NCBI RefSeq assembly: GCF_037975245.1 | Contig: NC_092562.1 | Span: 15,456,521 to 15,520,520 of the forward strand | Length of the DNA stretch: 64,000 nt | Direction of reading: 5' to 3' | Source: Apostichopus japonicus | Taxonomy: Eukaryota; Echinodermata; Holothuroidea; Aspidochirotida; Stichopodidae | Shown here: positions 57,373-64,000 of the stretch, one piece after another | Layout of the letters: the number at the start of each line of letters is the position of its first letter | Position numbering within the stretch: position 1 is the stretch's first letter | Notes under the pieces: generated by a model | What the model saw: only the letters and a program-made list of their open reading frames with translations | What the model was told of the DNA's origin: nothing | The model's database searches: none | Translations under genes and position numbers: made by a program

Positions 57373-60300
57373 GCACTCTTATAACATTGTTGAAAACACT
57401 AGAAAACAGCATTAATCAGATGGGAATAGCACTTTGTTATAAAAATGAAAAAAGTGGTGCATGTGTAAAATGACCTCGGGAGGGTTTGTTGCCGGAGATT
57501 GTATATTTACTTATACAATATATTTATATTAAATATATTAAACTCCACTCGGTGTGGTTTTTCTTGTTTTCATATTTTATTTTTAGTTAGATCATACATT
57601 AAAAGTTTCCAGTATGCAGGTGCAGTCATAGGGCATGTTGTTTGGGATTAAATATGTGCAAAGGTTCGTTGTAGCACATTAATACACGGGAATGCATTTA
57701 CAGAGGCATCGTGAGCCAGGTCGGGGCTCCAGGGACAATTAGCTCACCTGCCGGCCCACCTCTATTGTATCCTTGACAATGTCCTACAGAATAGTGAAGA
57801 TGTTTTAGTCTAATAAGAAAACATTCCTTGGTAGTAATCAGCACCAGGTTAAAACATGGTCTATTGCATTGACATACATAGGTGTGGGTCCAGAGGGAGG
57901 GGGAGGGAGGGGGTAGCACTATTGTTCTTCATTTCAACTCATATTGATGTTGACAAGATCTAACAAGAGTGAGAAAGAGAGCACAAGGAACTCAAAATGA
58001 ACAGTCTTGCTACTTTATTCAATTAATTTAAAAAAAATTACATATAGAATGATAAAATGATACATCAAGGTGAAGACATCAAGGTGTAGACATCAAGGTA
58101 GCTGGTTTTATTTTGACATGATTAAATCTATAAGGAAAAGGGGGGAATGAGAACAGCAAGGTGTTATTTTTATATACTTGAGCTTGGTAGTGAATATTCA
58201 TAAATGTTCTCTGGCACATTACTCTGGACGACATGAATACTACAAAGCGACTAGATTAAATATTAAAAAGTCACAAAAGAATCGCAATAAATACTTATGA
58301 ATGAATCCAATTTCTCAACTAGTATCAAAATGAGTAGCAATCGTAACCATCATCACATCCTACTGCAGGAAACAGACTTGTAATTTGGCTTAAAAAATGA
58401 TCTTTTATTCCTAAGACTGAAGTCTTGAGCAAGTCTACATAATATCACTCTAACACCATTCTTGTTCTATATGGTTAAGATATATCTGCAAACACAGGAA
58501 AAAGTTCTGAAAAACATACAGTACTGAAGTTCAAACCTTTACCAAATATTGAAATTGTTTACATTATCTAGACTTTAATTTCTCGGTGAAATAGTATGCA
58601 GAAAAAACTTGAGGCGCTTCGACTGAACCTGACACATTGACAATCCAGTGACGAGACTTGACATTTTTCATATCTTAGCAAGTGAACTACAATTTTGATG
58701 GGTTTCTTTAATACGAGGTGTTAACGATGGCTGTGTTTGCTTTTCCTTCACCCCCATGGGAAATTGTAAAGAAACTACTGCTAATGCTAACAATTACTAA
58801 CTCTTTTGTTTATTACTCACAAAACTGATGAAGGCTAAATTGTCTTGCTATATAGTAATCTATTGGTATTCACTGGCAGTTCCAATTCGTAGGTGAACTC
58901 CTACTGAAATGCAATGTCATCATATTTGCAAATTGAATCATTTCAAATAATTGAAATAAGAAAACTAAATTAGGTTGTGGGAGTGAGGGGGAGATAAATG
59001 TGAAAAATAAATTTGGAAATTTTAAAGTAAAAATAAAAAAAGTATGAATGGTACTATCAAATATCAAGAGAAATGATATAAATTTGAGCAAAAACCTGTA
59101 CAATATTTACTTGGTTTGAAAATTGCCAACTCCATCTGACAAAAATCCAGCAAAATGAAACATACATTAACATACAATGGAATACAGTCAGGTGTATGAT
59201 ATCATATATGGTATCATACCATTAATAGAATGCCTTATATGCAAAATGGTATGTATCTTCAGAAAATATCGAAATTAACCAATAGGCTTCTGGTGATGTA
59301 CCCTATTAAATGACCTGAAGATTAAGAAAATGGGGGTCTTTCTATTGACTGATGTTATATATGTCACATATATGATAGCAGCTGCTTATAAGGAATGGAC
59401 AGTGTGTGTAAAGTCGAATTTTAAAACGAACTGGAAAAAAATAAAAAATAAAAAGGAACATCAAACTTTTGCTGGCAGTATTAAATGAAGTCAATCTGAA
59501 CAGACACCTTTTCAGTTTAAGTTGCAAAGTGCAGTATAAGCTCTAGCTGTTTATACATGGAATGGACAGTATGTGTGTATATATATATATATGGTACTCA
59601 AACCACTACAGAAACCCTGGATTTTAAATATCAATGCCTTTCTTTTTGATGGCTGTATCTTGGTGAAGTAGATTTACATCAACCCTTTTAAGTTTCTTTA
59701 GCAGTTGGAAAGTTTGGTAAGGAGCCATATGTAAGTCTGGCCCAGCAATGTACTATCAGTATGCTTGGAGCCCATTTTTGTAGGAGTATAAACCAGATAT
59801 GACAAAGATCTACCATTTTTGACAAAACTACATATATTCCAGATCCATTCTGAAATGTCTTTAAAAAATCTCTACTAAGTAAAAGTTTTTTTTTTTTTTT
59901 AAATAACACACTATTATTCACTTTTCTCTATCCAAAAACATACTAAGTACACAAAATATACAAAATTTAATTTATACATGGTTTATCATAAAATACATTC
60001 AACTTAATCAGATGAATCCATTGTAAAATTCCAGTGGTAGATTAAAAAGCAAAAATTAGACCCGACCTTTCAAATATGATATGGATTGTAAAATGTGTTT
60101 CCATGATTGCCTATACCTGCAAACTACTAAAACCAGATAAAAAACCCTGTGAAAAGGAGGCAAATTTTTATCATCTATTAATGGGAATGTTTGACATGTA
60201 GTGCCAAGGGTTGGGGGAAGCATGGGTTGTAGTGCTGTTCCAACTTTTGATGCAGGTGCAACAATGTTATCAAAGCATCTTTCCGAGGAACTCTGAGAGC

Positions 60301-60452
60301 CTGGAAATCATAAAGCGTTCTGCAACATGACTATCATTATTTGGATGACTATGTAGTTTATCCCCAAAGCCATCGTAGACTTTATCAGGAAGGTCTGCTC
60401 CAAAGGGTCACAGCACATCTCTGAAATGTTCTTTTCCAGCTGTAGTTTTCTC
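57373..60452. other. Interval 3' of the calcyphosin-like gene (3' UTR plus intergenic)
   Basis: Tail-to-tail space between FAF1 and the minus-strand EF-hand gene. Part must be the latter's 3' UTR. Minus-strand AATAAA candidates occur near 58808, 58402, 58107 and 58014, and I cannot choose between them. A short TA tract lies at about 59577-59592. No other gene was recognised. Confidence 0.4.

Positions 60453-64000
<3,548 letters not shown>

Overview
This is eukaryotic genomic DNA: AT-rich, intron-rich and full of microsatellites, G/C homopolymers and mobile elements. The protein-coding content (a FAF1 orthologue and a calcyphosin-like protein, both close to the vertebrate versions) together with tRNA-derived SINEs, hAT DNA transposons and Penelope-type retroelement remnants suggests a marine invertebrate, probably a deuterostome such as an echinoderm. 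The phylum is inference. There are no bacterial-type operons, rRNA genes or CRISPR arrays.

Layout. Bases 1-20600 are mostly repeats: palindromic elements, a LINE 3' end, a SINE, a short hAT, a complete 914-bp hAT (12574-13487), a Penelope-type endonuclease remnant (about 16040-16580, minus) and a 130-bp TA tract. Two minus-strand exons (9354-9404 and 7745-7860) splice together in phase and may mark an unrecognised gene. Bases 20625-28976 (minus) hold a three-exon small ankyrin-repeat gene whose introns contain three hAT elements and a SINE. About 1.0 kb separates its start codon from that of FAF1, in head-to-head arrangement.

Bases 29996-52708 (plus) hold a complete 16-exon FAF1 gene (672 aa). 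I reconstructed every coding exon with GT-AG boundaries and continuous phase. The 15-codon first exon lies 5.7 kb upstream of the second. Its introns contain a tandem array carrying AGGTCA half-sites, a 32-bp minisatellite, a SINE and a 1.7-kb hAT. Bases 52709-60452 are the FAF1 3' UTR and a repeat-bearing tail-to-tail interval. Bases 60453-64000 (minus) hold the calcyphosin-like EF-hand gene, which runs off the right edge and lacks only its extreme N-terminus.

Functional links. FAF1 is a ubiquitin-binding p97/VCP adaptor. The calcyphosin-like protein is a calcium sensor typical of ciliated cells. The ankyrin protein is a probable protein-binding scaffold. The sequence shows no pathway joining them. 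The most distinctive features are a family of hAT elements with exact 8-bp target duplications, two of which share an interior but have unrelated subterminal repeats, and several retroelement tails with a hammerhead-like stem-loop/GAAA signature.
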